This document shows positions 18,343-27,286 of a stretch of DNA of 64,000 bases, piece after piece; the first letter of the stretch is position 1; the number at the start of each line of letters is the position of its first letter. A program made the position numbers and the translations under genes. The DNA is from an uncultured Lachnobacterium sp. (GTDB lineage Bacteria > Bacillota > Clostridia > Lachnospirales > Lachnospiraceae): assembly GCA_900543445.1 (NCBI GenBank), contig UQRC01000008.1, positions 19,972 to 83,971 on the forward strand, given 5' to 3'. The notes under the pieces were generated by a model, which saw only the letters and a list, made by a program, of their open reading frames with translations, searched no databases and was not told the origin of the DNA.

Positions 18343-19740
18343 ATGCTATCCATGATCGAGAAAGTCAACAATGTAGTCAACAACTTTATATGGGGCGTTC
18401 CGGCGATGATCTGTATCATCGGTGTCGGACTGTTCCTGAGCTTTCGGACTCACTTTATCCAGATCTGCAAATTCGGTTATGCGATGAAGGTGACATTTGT
18501 CCGTATGTTCAAGAAACGTGAGGCATCGGACGGAGCACTTACGCCGTTTCAGGCAGTGTGTACCGCTTTGGCGGCAACGGTTGGAACCGGAAATGTCGCA
18601 GGCGTTGCCGGTGCGATTGCAATCGGTGGTCCGGGCGCGGTATTCTGGATGTGGATCTCTGCACTTCTTGGAATGTGTACGAAGTTCTCAGAAGTTGTGC
18701 TTGCGGTGCATTTTCGTGAGACAAATGCGGACGGCGAGCTTGTCGGCGGTCCGATGTACTACATTAAGAATGGTCTTAAAAAGCATTGGCACTGGTTGGC
18801 CTATCTGTTCTCCCTGTTTGGTGTGTTGACCGTGTTTGGAACCGGTAATGCAACACAGGTCAACACGATCACGACGGCAATTGATTCTGCTTTATACAAT
18901 TACAACCTGCTTCCGGAAAGCTTTGCGCCAACGTTCAATCTGATCCTCGGAATCATTTTGGCAGCGTTGATCGCTTTAATCCTGATCGGTGGAATCAAGC
19001 GTATCGGACAGGTTACGGAGAAGCTTGTGCCTTTTATGGCAGTCATCTATATTCTTCTTGCAATCGGTGTGGTTGTGATCAACTTCAAGTCGATTCCAAC
19101 CGTCTTTGGTGCAATCTTTGAGGGCGCATTCAACCCGTCTGCAGTGACCGGAGGCGCAGTAGGAAGCTTCTTCATGAGTATGAAAAAAGGCGTATCGCGT
19201 GGTATCTTCTCAAACGAGGCAGGACTTGGTACCGGTTCGATCGCGCATGCCTGTGCGGATACGAGAAAGCCGGTAAAGCAGGGCTTTTTCGGGATTTTTG
19301 AGGTGTTTGTGGATACGATCGTAATCTGTACACTGACAGCGCTTGTCATTCTGTGCAGCGGCGTGCCGGTTGGATACGGCGATGCGGCAGGTGCGGAGCT
19401 TACCATCAGCGGATTTACTGCAGTATATGGCGGATGGGTTTCCATTTTCACTGCTGTTGCGATGTGCTGCTTTGCTTTTTCCACAATTATCGGCTGGGGA
19501 CTTTATGGAACAAGATGTATTGAGTTCCTGCTCGGATCACGTGCGAATAAGCCGTTCATGGTTGCATATGCATTGGTTGCGATCGTCGGTGCGACGATGA
19601 ATCTCGGTCTGATGTGGAGCATCGCGGAGACCTTCAACGGACTGATGGTAATTCCGAACCTGATCGCGGTATTCCTGTTGTCCGGCGTGGTTGTAAAGCT
19701 GGTGAAAGAATATTTTGCCGGGGAAGGCAGCGAAGGATAA
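18343..19740 (+). CDS. Sodium:alanine symporter family protein (AgcS)
   Basis: A 465-residue polytopic transporter of the alanine/glycine:cation symporter family, with about ten to eleven membrane helices. The block ALAATVGTGNVAGVAGAIA near residues 79-97 is the family sodium/substrate signature, and SNEAGLGTGSIAHA near residues 287-300 is also diagnostic. It imports alanine or glycine with Na+ or H+. AGGAGG lies about 9 nt before the ATG, and a terminator hairpin follows the stop. Confidence 0.92.
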   Translation: MLSMIEKVNNVVNNFIWGVPAMICIIGVGLFLSFRTHFIQICKFGYAMKVTFVRMFKKREASDGALTPFQAVCTALAATVGTGNVAGVAGAIAIGGPGAVFWMWISALLGMCTKFSEVVLAVHFRETNADGELVGGPMYYIKNGLKKHWHWLAYLFSLFGVLTVFGTGNATQVNTITTAIDSALYNYNLLPESFAPTFNLILGIILAALIALILIGGIKRIGQVTEKLVPFMAVIYILLAIGVVVINFKSIPTVFGAIFEGAFNPSAVTGGAVGSFFMSMKKGVSRGIFSNEAGLGTGSIAHACADTRKPVKQGFFGIFEVFVDTIVICTLTALVILCSGVPVGYGDAAGAELTISGFTAVYGGWVSIFTAVAMCCFAFSTIIGWGLYGTRCIEFLLGSRANKPFMVAYALVAIVGATMNLGLMWSIAETFNGLMVIPNLIAVFLLSGVVVKLVKEYFAGEGSEG

Positions 19741-19775
19741 GCGTGTTTTGCTTTTACATGAGGTAATTTTTCATT

Positions 19776-19817
19776 AAGTGCATCGGGTTTGACCGGTGCA
19801 CTTATATATGGTATAAT
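19776..19817 (+). promoter_or_regulatory. Terminator hairpin overlapping the ispE promoter
   Basis: AAGTGCATCGG and CCGGTGCACTT (19776-19803) form a strong hairpin after the symporter gene. The -35 box TTGACC (19789-19794) lies in its loop and right arm, and TATAAT (19812-19817) follows after exactly 17 nt, 31 nt ahead of ispE. One element therefore serves as terminator in RNA and promoter in DNA. Confidence 0.7.
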
Positions 19818-19847
19818 TGTTGTATACAAAATACAGAGGGATAATAC

Positions 19848-20723
19848 ATGGATGAGATAACACTGAAAGCATTGGCCAAGATTAATCTTGGACTGGATGT
19901 GATACGCAGAAGAGAAGATGGCTATCATGAGGTAAGCATGGTGATGCAGACGATTCATCTGTATGATCGGCTGGAGATCGCTAAGAGTCATGAGCCTGGA
20001 ATTCATATACGATCGAATCTGAATTTCCTGCCGGTAAATGAGAATAATCTTGTCTATAAAGCAGGTAAGCTTCTGATGGATGAGTTTGGCATTACGGATG
20101 GCGTGGATGTGAATCTTGAGAAGCGCATTCCGGTGGCAGCCGGTATGGCGGGGGGAAGCACAGATGCGGCATCGATGCTTTACGGAATGAACCGGATTTT
20201 TGATCTTGGATTGTCACGCAGACAGCTGATGGAGCGTGGGGTACAGATCGGGGCGGATGTGCCGTATTGTATTATGCGCGGTACTGCTTTGGCCCAGGGA
20301 ATCGGAGAGAAACTTTCCCAGCTTCCGCCGATGGTCAAGTGTCCGGTACTGATCGCGAAACCATCGGTCTCGGTTTCGACCAAGTTCGTGTATCAGAATC
20401 TGAAGCTGGATGAGAATACCAATCACCCGGATATCGATGCGTTAATCTCTGCAATTAAGAAGAAGGATTTCCCGGAAATCTGCACAAAGATGGGCAATGT
20501 CCTTGAGAGTGTGACGATTCCGAATTATCCGGTGATCGCTGAGATCAAGGAGAAGATGATGGAGGCCGGTGCGGCACATGCGATGATGAGCGGAAGCGGT
20601 CCGACGGTGTTCGGTCTGTTTGAGGATGAGGAGACGGCGCAGCGTGCGCGTGATGTCATGAAAGCGTCCGGACTGGCGCGGCAGGTATACCTGACATCAA
20701 TCTATAATAACAGACGGAAATAG
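19848..20723 (+). CDS. ispE: 4-(cytidine 5'-diphospho)-2-C-methyl-D-erythritol kinase
   Basis: IspE phosphorylates CDP-methylerythritol in the MEP route to isoprenoids. The 291-residue GHMP kinase shows the early AKINLGLDV segment, the glycine-rich ATP loop PVAAGMAGGSTDAAS near residues 90-104, and the C-terminal motif MSGSGPTVFGLF near 245-256. Length is typical. It has its own promoter and is followed by a GntR-type regulator gene. Confidence 0.96.
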   Translation: MDEITLKALAKINLGLDVIRRREDGYHEVSMVMQTIHLYDRLEIAKSHEPGIHIRSNLNFLPVNENNLVYKAGKLLMDEFGITDGVDVNLEKRIPVAAGMAGGSTDAASMLYGMNRIFDLGLSRRQLMERGVQIGADVPYCIMRGTALAQGIGEKLSQLPPMVKCPVLIAKPSVSVSTKFVYQNLKLDENTNHPDIDALISAIKKKDFPEICTKMGNVLESVTIPNYPVIAEIKEKMMEAGAAHAMMSGSGPTVFGLFEDEETAQRARDVMKASGLARQVYLTSIYNNRRK

Positions 20724-20783
20724 AACCATGATGTATCATCTGGTTCGTGTAGAAGAATGGAAACAGAATGGGAGAAGATATCG

Positions 20784-21458
20784 ATGACCGATGATTTGAC
20801 ATTAAATATGAATGCATATTTACCACTTAGAGATGTGGTGTTCAACACACTTCGCGAGGCGATTCTAAAAGGGGATCTGAAGCCCGGCGAGCGTCTGATG
20901 GAATTGCAGCTTGCCTCGAAGCTTGGGGTAAGCCGTACGCCGATCCGTGAGGCCATCCGTATGCTTGAGCAGGAGGGGCTTGCCGTTACAATGCCGCGCA
21001 AGGGAGCAGAAGTTGCGAAGATGACGCTCAAGGATATGGAGGATGTGTTGGAGATCCGTGAGGCTTTGGATGAATTGGCGGTGCGCATCGCCTGCGAGAA
21101 GATTACGGACGAGCAGTTGAAGCGCCTGATGGATGCGAAGGATCTGTTTGAGACGAGCACAAGAACCGGTGATGTGAAGAAGATTGCGGAAGCGGATGTC
21201 AGTTTTCATGATGTCATCTATGAGGCAACCGGTAATCCGAAGCTTGAGACACTGCTTAACAATCTGCGTGAGCAGGTGTACCGGTACCGTGTGGAGTATA
21301 TCAAGGATCCGATGAACTATCCGGTGCTGATCAGGGAGCATGAAGCGATTCTTCTGGCACTTAAGGAGCGCAATGTGAAGAAGGCGGAGAGTGCGATGCA
21401 TGAGCATGTTGCCAATCAGGCTGCGGCGGTCAAGAATGTGATCCAGCAGCAGGAGTAA
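20784..21458 (+). CDS. GntR-family transcriptional regulator, FCD (FadR) type
   Basis: A 224-residue regulator with an N-terminal winged helix (about residues 12-72; SRTPIREAIRMLEQEGL) and a C-terminal all-helical FCD domain, which normally binds a metal and a small organic acid ligand through Asp and His residues (candidates D in AEADVSFHD, and the His in that block and in REHEAIL). The ATG at 20784 has GGGAGAAG 6 nt upstream and is preferred over one at 20757. No neighbouring catabolic genes reveal the ligand; it may only follow ispE by synteny. Confidence 0.85.
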   Translation: MTDDLTLNMNAYLPLRDVVFNTLREAILKGDLKPGERLMELQLASKLGVSRTPIREAIRMLEQEGLAVTMPRKGAEVAKMTLKDMEDVLEIREALDELAVRIACEKITDEQLKRLMDAKDLFETSTRTGDVKKIAEADVSFHDVIYEATGNPKLETLLNNLREQVYRYRVEYIKDPMNYPVLIREHEAILLALKERNVKKAESAMHEHVANQAAAVKNVIQQQE

Positions 21459-21488
21459 ATGTATATATTTGTAAATAATGAACATCCT

Positions 21489-21523
21489 AAGGGATGAACG
21501 TGTGAGCGTTCATCCCTTTTTGT
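21489..21523 (+). terminator. Intrinsic terminator after the FCD regulator
   Basis: AAGGGATGAACG and CGTTCATCCCTT form a 12-bp perfect stem with a 6-nt loop, followed by T residues. Confidence 0.9.
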
Positions 21524-21590
21524 GTTGGGGATGAGGACAACATCACATATACGAAAAAGCAAAATAATAGTGCATGAGGAAAAATTCAGC

Positions 21591-23120
21591 ATGAACGAAA
21601 AAAAGACGAAAATATCGGTAAATATAGATGAAAACATCGCACAATATAAGAAAATCTTCGCAGACTGCGCGGACATCAAGATGCGCCCGATGTGGCTTGG
21701 CGCAGAACATGGCACACTGTGTTTTCTTGCATACATTGAGGTTGCGGTAAGCAACACACTTCTTGAGAATACAGCACTTGGAAGACTGCTCGCAGCGCTT
21801 GAGAAGATTCCGGAAGATCAGATGCGTCAGGTGTTGGATACGAATGCGCTTGGCATTGTGGATGCGACACCGTATGAATATGTGGAGGATGCAGCAGCCG
21901 GCATGCTGACCGGAGATGCGATTCTGTTCGTAGATGGATATGATAAGGCGTTAAAGATTGCCGACAAAGGCTATCCGGGGATGGATGTGCAGGAACCGGA
22001 TTCCGAGAAAGTCATCCGTGGCTCAAAGGAAGGATTTACCGATTCTGTGAAGACCAATACCGCACTCATTCGCAAACGTGTCCGGTCCACAAGAGTCAAG
22101 GTGCAGGAAATCAACTGTGGCATCCGTTCCCACACAGCGATCGATCTTGTCTATATGGAAGATCTTGCCTACCCATCCGTGATCGAGGAAGTAAAAAGGC
22201 GCCTTGCGGATTACGAGATCGACGGAATTATGGACAGCGGTATTGTGGAGCAGCTTGCGGAAGAAAAGTGGTATTCCCCTTTCCCGCAGTTTCAGACCAC
22301 GCAGAGACCGGATCGTGCGGCGATTGCGGTCATGGAGGGACGCGTGGTGCTTCTGTCCGACAACTCACCGGTTGCTCTGATCCTGCCGACAGATCTCAAT
22401 TCCTTCTTAAAGACAAGTGATGATTATTACAATCGTTTTGAGGTTGCGACCTTTGCAAGAATTCTGCGTTATATGGCAGCATTTTTCTCGATGACATTGC
22501 CGGGGCTTTATCTGGCTGTCACGAATTTTCATACGCAGATTCTTCCGACACCGCTTTTGCTTTCCTTCTGGGAGGCGCGGATCGGGGTGCCTTTTCCGGC
22601 GGCGCTTGAGGTAATTCTGATGGAGTTATCGTTTGAACTTCTGCGGGAGGCGGGCGTGCGTCTACCGGGCGCGATGGGGAATACGATTGGCATTGTCGGT
22701 GGCCTGATCATTGGTCAGGCGGCAGTGGATGCAAATCTGGTCAGTCCGATCGTCGTGATCGTTGTGGCGTTTACCGCACTCTGTTCGTTTTCCATTCCGA
22801 ATGAGGAGTTTGCCTTTTCGTTCCGGATATTGAAATTTTATATGATCCTCATGTCTGCGTGGCTTGGATTCTTCGGATTCCTGCTTGGATTACTTACAGT
22901 GCTAATCCATCTCTCAAGACTGCGAAGCTTCGGAATTCCGTATCTGATGCCTTTTACCGGGGCGGATCTGAATGGGTATGAGGATATGCGTGATACGATC
23001 TGGCGGGCACCGCTTCGCATGATGACAAGCAGACCCATTTACGCAAGACGCGGTGAGCGGGTGCGGCTACAAAAAAAGACACAGAGTATGATGCACCCAA
23101 GTAATCATAGAATTAGATGA
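21591..23120 (+). CDS. Spore germination protein, GerA/GerKA family
   Basis: A 509-residue A-subunit of a nutrient germinant receptor in the spore inner membrane. A large hydrophilic N-terminal domain (about 1-270) is followed by four to six membrane segments and a basic C-terminal tail, with family blocks such as FQTTQRPDR, RVVLLSDNSP and the proline-rich PLRMMTSRPIYARRG near the end. The ATG at 21591 has GAGGAAA about 8 nt upstream; the frame could extend to 21522 but into the terminator. GerB- and GerC-type genes follow, giving the standard receptor operon. Confidence 0.92.
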   Translation: MNEKKTKISVNIDENIAQYKKIFADCADIKMRPMWLGAEHGTLCFLAYIEVAVSNTLLENTALGRLLAALEKIPEDQMRQVLDTNALGIVDATPYEYVEDAAAGMLTGDAILFVDGYDKALKIADKGYPGMDVQEPDSEKVIRGSKEGFTDSVKTNTALIRKRVRSTRVKVQEINCGIRSHTAIDLVYMEDLAYPSVIEEVKRRLADYEIDGIMDSGIVEQLAEEKWYSPFPQFQTTQRPDRAAIAVMEGRVVLLSDNSPVALILPTDLNSFLKTSDDYYNRFEVATFARILRYMAAFFSMTLPGLYLAVTNFHTQILPTPLLLSFWEARIGVPFPAALEVILMELSFELLREAGVRLPGAMGNTIGIVGGLIIGQAAVDANLVSPIVVIVVAFTALCSFSIPNEEFAFSFRILKFYMILMSAWLGFFGFLLGLLTVLIHLSRLRSFGIPYLMPFTGADLNGYEDMRDTIWRAPLRMMTSRPIYARRGERVRLQKKTQSMMHPSNHRIR

Positions 23121-23203
23121 TTGTGAAACGATTGCCACGGAGCTCGCCGACCGGAATCGCCACAATCGCCTGATAACAGAATTATAAAAAGGAGTGGAAT
23201 GCA

Positions 23204-24367
23204 ATGTTTTCAAATAATAATCGGATATCGACAAGACAGGTGTTCCGCTTATTCGTGTTTGATTTTATCGGAATGAGTACGCTCGTTCTTCCGGCGAAGC
23301 TTGCGGGGACTTCCGGCTGCGATGGCGTCTTTGCAATCGTTGCAGGAGGTCTGTTTGCAAGCCTGTATCTGTGGTATCTTGCGTGGATCATGAACAGGAT
23401 GGACAGCGATCTGATTGCCTATGTACGACAGTCTCTGCCGCGGTGGGGCGCGCTTGTGATGCTTTGTTTCTTTGCAGCGTATTGCATTCTTGAGGCTTCC
23501 TACAGTGCGTATATTTTTGCGGATGTCATGAAAAAAGGCCTGGTCGGCGGCGAATCTTATACGTTGCTTCTCTTGTTGATTCTTGCGGTGGCGGCGTATG
23601 CGATCCAGTCAGGAATCGAGAGCCGGGCGAGGGTGTATGAGAGCTTGTTCTGGGTATTGTTTGTGCCACTTTTTCTGCTTCTTTGGATTGCGGCGAGCGA
23701 TGTAAATACGGTTTATCTGCATTCCTTTTTTACAACCCCGGTGTCTGAGGTGGCAGGGGAAGGTCTGCTTGTGTTTGAGTATCTGATGCCAATGTTCCTC
23801 GTCTTATTTTTCCCTGCATATGTGAGGAAAGACGCACAGAAAAAAATGGTGGCGGCAGTGTATCGGGCGCTTTGGGTGGCAGTCATTGTCTTTGCCTTAT
23901 TTGATCTGATTCTGCTCGGCAGCTTCGGAGAACGGGCGATGGCTAAGATGCGCTATCCTGCGCTCACCCTGATGAGTAACATTCATTTGCGGGGCAGCTT
24001 TCTAAAGCGGCTGGATGCGTTTCTGCTTGCGATATGGTTTTTCACGCTTTTTGCACTCATCAATGTATTTTTGTTTTATGCGAAGCAGCTGATTGCAGCG
24101 ATTGGCGGAGAATTTACAGGACATGGAAATGCAGAACGTCAAGGCGATGGTCTGAAAATACAGAAAGAAAAAAATGCAAAAGTATGGTCAACGATCATTG
24201 CTTTCCTGCTGGTGTTTGTTGTGGCGGAGGGCTTCTGTTATGGATCGTTTGCGGAGTGGTTCGAAGGTTATATGACATATGTTGCGATACCGCTTCTGAT
24301 CCTGCTTCCGCTTATAATCGTCGTGTGGGGAAAGTATAGAAAAACAGGAAATCGTTCCTTACAATAG
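23204..24367 (+). CDS. Spore germination protein, GerB family (amino acid permease-like)
   Basis: A 387-residue B-subunit of the germinant receptor, an APC-superfamily membrane protein with about ten helices. The N-terminus (ISTRQVFRLFVFDFIGMSTL) matches the family pattern and the core has several charged residues between helices. It probably binds or passes the amino acid or nutrient germinant. AAAGGAG lies before the ATG. It is the second gene of the ger set. Confidence 0.88.
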   Translation: MFSNNNRISTRQVFRLFVFDFIGMSTLVLPAKLAGTSGCDGVFAIVAGGLFASLYLWYLAWIMNRMDSDLIAYVRQSLPRWGALVMLCFFAAYCILEASYSAYIFADVMKKGLVGGESYTLLLLLILAVAAYAIQSGIESRARVYESLFWVLFVPLFLLLWIAASDVNTVYLHSFFTTPVSEVAGEGLLVFEYLMPMFLVLFFPAYVRKDAQKKMVAAVYRALWVAVIVFALFDLILLGSFGERAMAKMRYPALTLMSNIHLRGSFLKRLDAFLLAIWFFTLFALINVFLFYAKQLIAAIGGEFTGHGNAERQGDGLKIQKEKNAKVWSTIIAFLLVFVVAEGFCYGSFAEWFEGYMTYVAIPLLILLPLIIVVWGKYRKTGNRSLQ

Positions 24368-24409
24368 AAGAACGTTAGTAGGAAATCGTGTGTTTTGGAA
24401 GGAGAATTT

Positions 24410-25141
24410 GTGACAGGGATGGATGGTAGTACGAACAGGAGCGCTTGGAAGCAAACGAAAGCTGGTAAAAAGAATACAATGGGAAAATGGCATTGCTTTC
24501 AAACCATATTGCAGAAAAGCGTAAGTGTGATCGGCTGTATCGGCATATTATGCTGTCTGTGTGCCTGCGGTGCAACGGAACTCGAAGATCGCTGCTTTCC
24601 GATGATGGCGATCGCGGACGTGCAGGAAGAGCGTATCCGATTTGCCTATGGCTTCCCGGAACTGAGCCAGAAGGATAACACAGATATGGAAGAGGCGAAT
24701 GTCGGGGTGCCGCTCACGGAAGGCGGAAATTTTGCAGAAGCGCTGACTGCTTATGAGAAGAAACTCAGCAACCTTGCAGACTGTAATCATATGAAAGTGT
24801 TTGTGATCGGTGAATCTCTGCTTCAAGACAGAGCGCGATTGGGCGAGACTCTGGATTACCTGCGGGAGAACGAGGTATTCCCACGAAACAGTTATGTCTG
24901 TGTGACGGGAGATATTGAGGCTTTGCTCGGACTGGCGGATTCGCTGCCAGAGGATGAAGGAAGCTATCTTGAAACCTTTCTGCAGCACCATGAGCCGGAT
25001 CATGAAATCGAGCTGACCAATCTCGGGACACTCCTCGACGAACAGATCAATAAGCGGCTGGATCTCGAACTGCCTTATATTTCAGTGGAAAATGACACGA
25101 TTGCTTGGACTCGGAATGTGGGGATTTCTTTTGCCAGGTAG
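24410..25141 (+). CDS. GerC-like spore germination lipoprotein, short form
   Basis: A 243-residue predicted lipoprotein: signal peptide with lipobox LCAC near residues 47-50, then the start of a Ger(x)C-type N-terminal domain (ELEDRCFPMMAIADVQEE resembles the ELE-R--V-A-GID block of GerAC). Full GerC proteins are about 370-400 residues; this one ends near 243 and seems to lack the C-terminal domain. The position after gerA and gerB supports the call. The GTG start has GGAAGGAG 5 nt upstream. The stop is 5 nt from a tandem-repeat array, which may have replaced the original 3' end (inference). Confidence 0.7.
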   Translation: MTGMDGSTNRSAWKQTKAGKKNTMGKWHCFQTILQKSVSVIGCIGILCCLCACGATELEDRCFPMMAIADVQEERIRFAYGFPELSQKDNTDMEEANVGVPLTEGGNFAEALTAYEKKLSNLADCNHMKVFVIGESLLQDRARLGETLDYLRENEVFPRNSYVCVTGDIEALLGLADSLPEDEGSYLETFLQHHEPDHEIELTNLGTLLDEQINKRLDLELPYISVENDTIAWTRNVGISFAR

Positions 25142-25146
25142 TGTGT

Positions 25147-25359
25147 GGGGCGAAAGAGAGGAAAAGAGAAGAAAAAAGCCCCGGAATGATGAGAAAACGG
25201 GGCGAAAAAGCGGAAAAAGAAAGGAAATAGCCCCGGCACGAGAAAGAAGTGGGGCGAAAAAGCGGAAAAAAGAAGGAAAAAGCCCCAGAGTGAGAAAGAA
25301 GCGGGGCAAAAAAGCGGAAAAAGAAAGGAAATAGCCCCGACACGAGAAAGAAGCGGGGT
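25147..25359. repeat. 52-nt tandem repeat, four copies plus a stub
   Basis: Four head-to-tail units start at 25147, 25199, 25251 and 25303, each exactly 52 nt, with GGGGT of a fifth at 25355. Each unit carries GGGGC at its positions 1-5 and GCCCC at 32-36, so GCCCC can pair back within the unit or forward with the next GGGGC. The + strand is almost pure purine between these boxes. Copies differ mainly in the first unit and in the five bases after GCCCC. Open frames across it on both strands are repeat artefacts. Confidence 0.95.
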
Positions 25360-25434
25360 ATAGAAAAACAAAATGAATAAGTTGCGCCCCGCGGGACATC
25401 CTTATGATAAAAGAATGATTGCGGAGGGCGAAGG

Positions 25435-26151
25435 ATGCATAAAAATAGAGTAATAAAACAGGTAAGGAAGGTAAGCTTCCTCACGTTATATATCATCAGT
25501 TTGTTTGTCGGAAGTCTGATCTTACCATGGGAAAATAGTTGGAGCTCACAAATACATAGAACGGGATTTATGGAAACAGTAAAAAGAGTGTGTGAGGGAC
25601 AGTGGGAATCAAAAGCGATAACAGATCCACTCCAGCCGGGGATTGCCGACAAAATCCTGCGTTTTCATGTGCTTGCCAACAGTGACAGTAAGGAGGATCA
25701 GGAGGTAAAGAAGAAAGTAAGAGATGCAGTCGGTGCCATGATGGAGCCGAGGCTTGCAGAAAGCAGAAATCTTGAAGAGACGGAAGTTATTGTGCAGCAG
25801 TCTATGGAGAAAATCGTGGAAGTGGCAACGGAGACACTGGAGGAAAACGGATATCACTATGGCGCGAGCGCAAGACTTGCCAATGTGGAATTCCCGGTCA
25901 AAAGCTACGGTGCGTATACCTTTCCGGCGGGCGAGTATGAAGCGCTGCAGGTGACACTCGGAGAAGGAGAAGGCCATAATTGGTGGTGTGTGCTTTATCC
26001 GAATATGTGTTTTCGGGGAAGCGTGTACGAGGTCCCGTCAGATGAAGCGAAGCATGCTTTGCGCGAAGTCCTGACACCGGAAGAATATGAGGATATTTTT
26101 CGTCACGGAAAGTATCAGATCCGCTTCAAATTTCTTGAATATTTCCGATAA
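25435..26151 (+). CDS. spoIIR: Stage II sporulation protein R
   Basis: SpoIIR is the forespore signalling protein that activates SpoIIGA to process pro-sigma-E in the mother cell. The 238-residue protein has an N-terminal membrane or signal segment (about residues 13-30), and the family core beginning IADKILRFHVLANSDSKEDQ near residues 70-89, then the HNWWCVLYPNMCF block near residues 181-193. The ATG has GGAGGG with further purines upstream. It is direct evidence that the organism carries a sporulation programme. Confidence 0.95.
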   Translation: MHKNRVIKQVRKVSFLTLYIISLFVGSLILPWENSWSSQIHRTGFMETVKRVCEGQWESKAITDPLQPGIADKILRFHVLANSDSKEDQEVKKKVRDAVGAMMEPRLAESRNLEETEVIVQQSMEKIVEVATETLEENGYHYGASARLANVEFPVKSYGAYTFPAGEYEALQVTLGEGEGHNWWCVLYPNMCFRGSVYEVPSDEAKHALREVLTPEEYEDIFRHGKYQIRFKFLEYFR

Positions 26152-26189
26152 AACAGTTATGATATCTGTTGAATTGCAAAGGAGAGATT

Positions 26190-26648
26190 ATGACCAAAGA
26201 AGTATTGTTATCAATCAGAGGCTTGCAGATTGCACCGGATGAACAGAAAGACACGGTGGAAGTATATACACCGGGACAATATTATTTTCGCAATGGCAAG
26301 CATTTTTTCTTATACGAAGAAGTGGAAGAGGGAAGCAAGAAGGTGACCAGGAATGTCATCAAGGTGACGGATGACTATATGGAGCTTACGAAAAAAGGCT
26401 TAGTCAACGTACATATGGTATTTGAACGTGACAAGAAGAATGTTACCTATTATTATACGCCATACGGAAGTCTGCTTGTCGGCATCGATGCATATAAGGT
26501 AGAAGTCAGCGAAGCGGACAATGAAATCCAGATTGATGTGGAGTATGCGTTAGAGATCAACAATGAGCATCTGGCGAACTGCCATATCGGAATCAAGGCG
26601 AATCCGCAGGGCGGTGCAGAATTTACGTTGGTGAAAGAAGAAAAATAA
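26190..26648 (+). CDS. DUF1934 domain-containing protein
   Basis: A 152-residue cytoplasmic protein of the DUF1934 family, small calycin-like beta-barrels common in Firmicutes (YwiB-like) whose molecular role is unknown. The alternating hydrophobic pattern and C-terminal segment IEVEYALEINNE-like strands fit a barrel. AAGGAGAG precedes the ATG at 26190; an in-frame ATG at 26169 has no site. It ends 16 nt before a CIRCE operator. Confidence 0.8.
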   Translation: MTKEVLLSIRGLQIAPDEQKDTVEVYTPGQYYFRNGKHFFLYEEVEEGSKKVTRNVIKVTDDYMELTKKGLVNVHMVFERDKKNVTYYYTPYGSLLVGIDAYKVEVSEADNEIQIDVEYALEINNEHLANCHIGIKANPQGGAEFTLVKEEK

Positions 26649-26663
26649 AGAATTTATAAATTA

Positions 26664-26705
26664 TTAGCACTCGCTATTGACGAGTGCTAATAATGGTGCT
26701 ATAAC
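26664..26705 (+). promoter_or_regulatory. CIRCE operator and promoter of hsp20
   Basis: TTAGCACTC (26664-26672), 9 nt, GAGTGCTAA (26682-26690) is a perfect CIRCE element, the binding site of the heat-shock repressor HrcA. The -35 box TTGACG (26677-26682) lies inside it and TATAAC (26700-26705) follows after 17 nt. HrcA binding would therefore block the -35 region. Confidence 0.95.
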
Positions 26706-26806
26706 ATACTTGTAAACAAAAAGAACATCAATTTCAGATATAAAGAGTTGCCATCCGGGACAACAAAGTGATTTGAAATTGCACAGTATACAAGGAGGAA
26801 TGACTT

Positions 26807-27277
26807 ATGTTATTAGCAAAGAACAACAACGTATTTGATACATTTTTCGGTGATCCTTGGTTCAACGATCCATGGTTTGATGACAGAGACATTCAGAAAG
26901 CACAGAAGAAATTATATGGACATAACGAGAAGAAGCTGATGCTCACCGACATAAAGGAAAGTGACAAGGGGTATGAACTTGAGATGGATCTTCCGGGATT
27001 CAAGAAGGAAGAAATTAAAGCTTCCATCGAGAACGGATACCTGATCATCAGTGCCGAGAAAGGCTTAGAGAAAGATGAGAAGGAGAGCGAAGGCAAGAAG
27101 TACATCTGCCGCGAGCGTTACACCGGAAGCTGCCAGAGAGCCTTCTACGTAGGCGATGACATTGAAAAGGATGACATTAAAGCATCCTTCAAGCACGGAA
27201 TCCTTCACCTGGACATTCCGAAGAAACAGCCTAAGCCACAGGTTGAAGAGAATAAATTTATTTCCATTGAGGGATAA
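26807..27277 (+). CDS. hsp20: Small heat shock protein, Hsp20/alpha-crystallin family
   Basis: A 156-residue ATP-independent holdase that keeps unfolding proteins soluble. The alpha-crystallin domain spans about residues 45-140 and ends with the conserved FKHGILHLDIPKK motif. AAGGAGG lies upstream of the ATG. Control by HrcA through the CIRCE site 100 nt upstream is clear from sequence. A 10-bp hairpin (27287-27310) separates it from the DnaJ-like gene, which may share the transcript. Confidence 0.95.
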   Translation: MLLAKNNNVFDTFFGDPWFNDPWFDDRDIQKAQKKLYGHNEKKLMLTDIKESDKGYELEMDLPGFKKEEIKASIENGYLIISAEKGLEKDEKESEGKKYICRERYTGSCQRAFYVGDDIEKDDIKASFKHGILHLDIPKKQPKPQVEENKFISIEG

Positions 27278-27286
27278 GAGTTAGCG

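Noticed and set aside
25147..25359. CRISPR array
   Set aside because: The 52-nt units are directly adjacent with no spacers and no cas genes are present.
25047..25652. A 201-codon open frame on the - strand, and overlapping Phe/Ser/Pro-rich frames, across the 52-nt repeats
   Set aside because: The frames exist only because the tandem repeat lacks stops; the products are periodic, overlap spoIIR and the GerC-like gene, and have no ribosome binding site.
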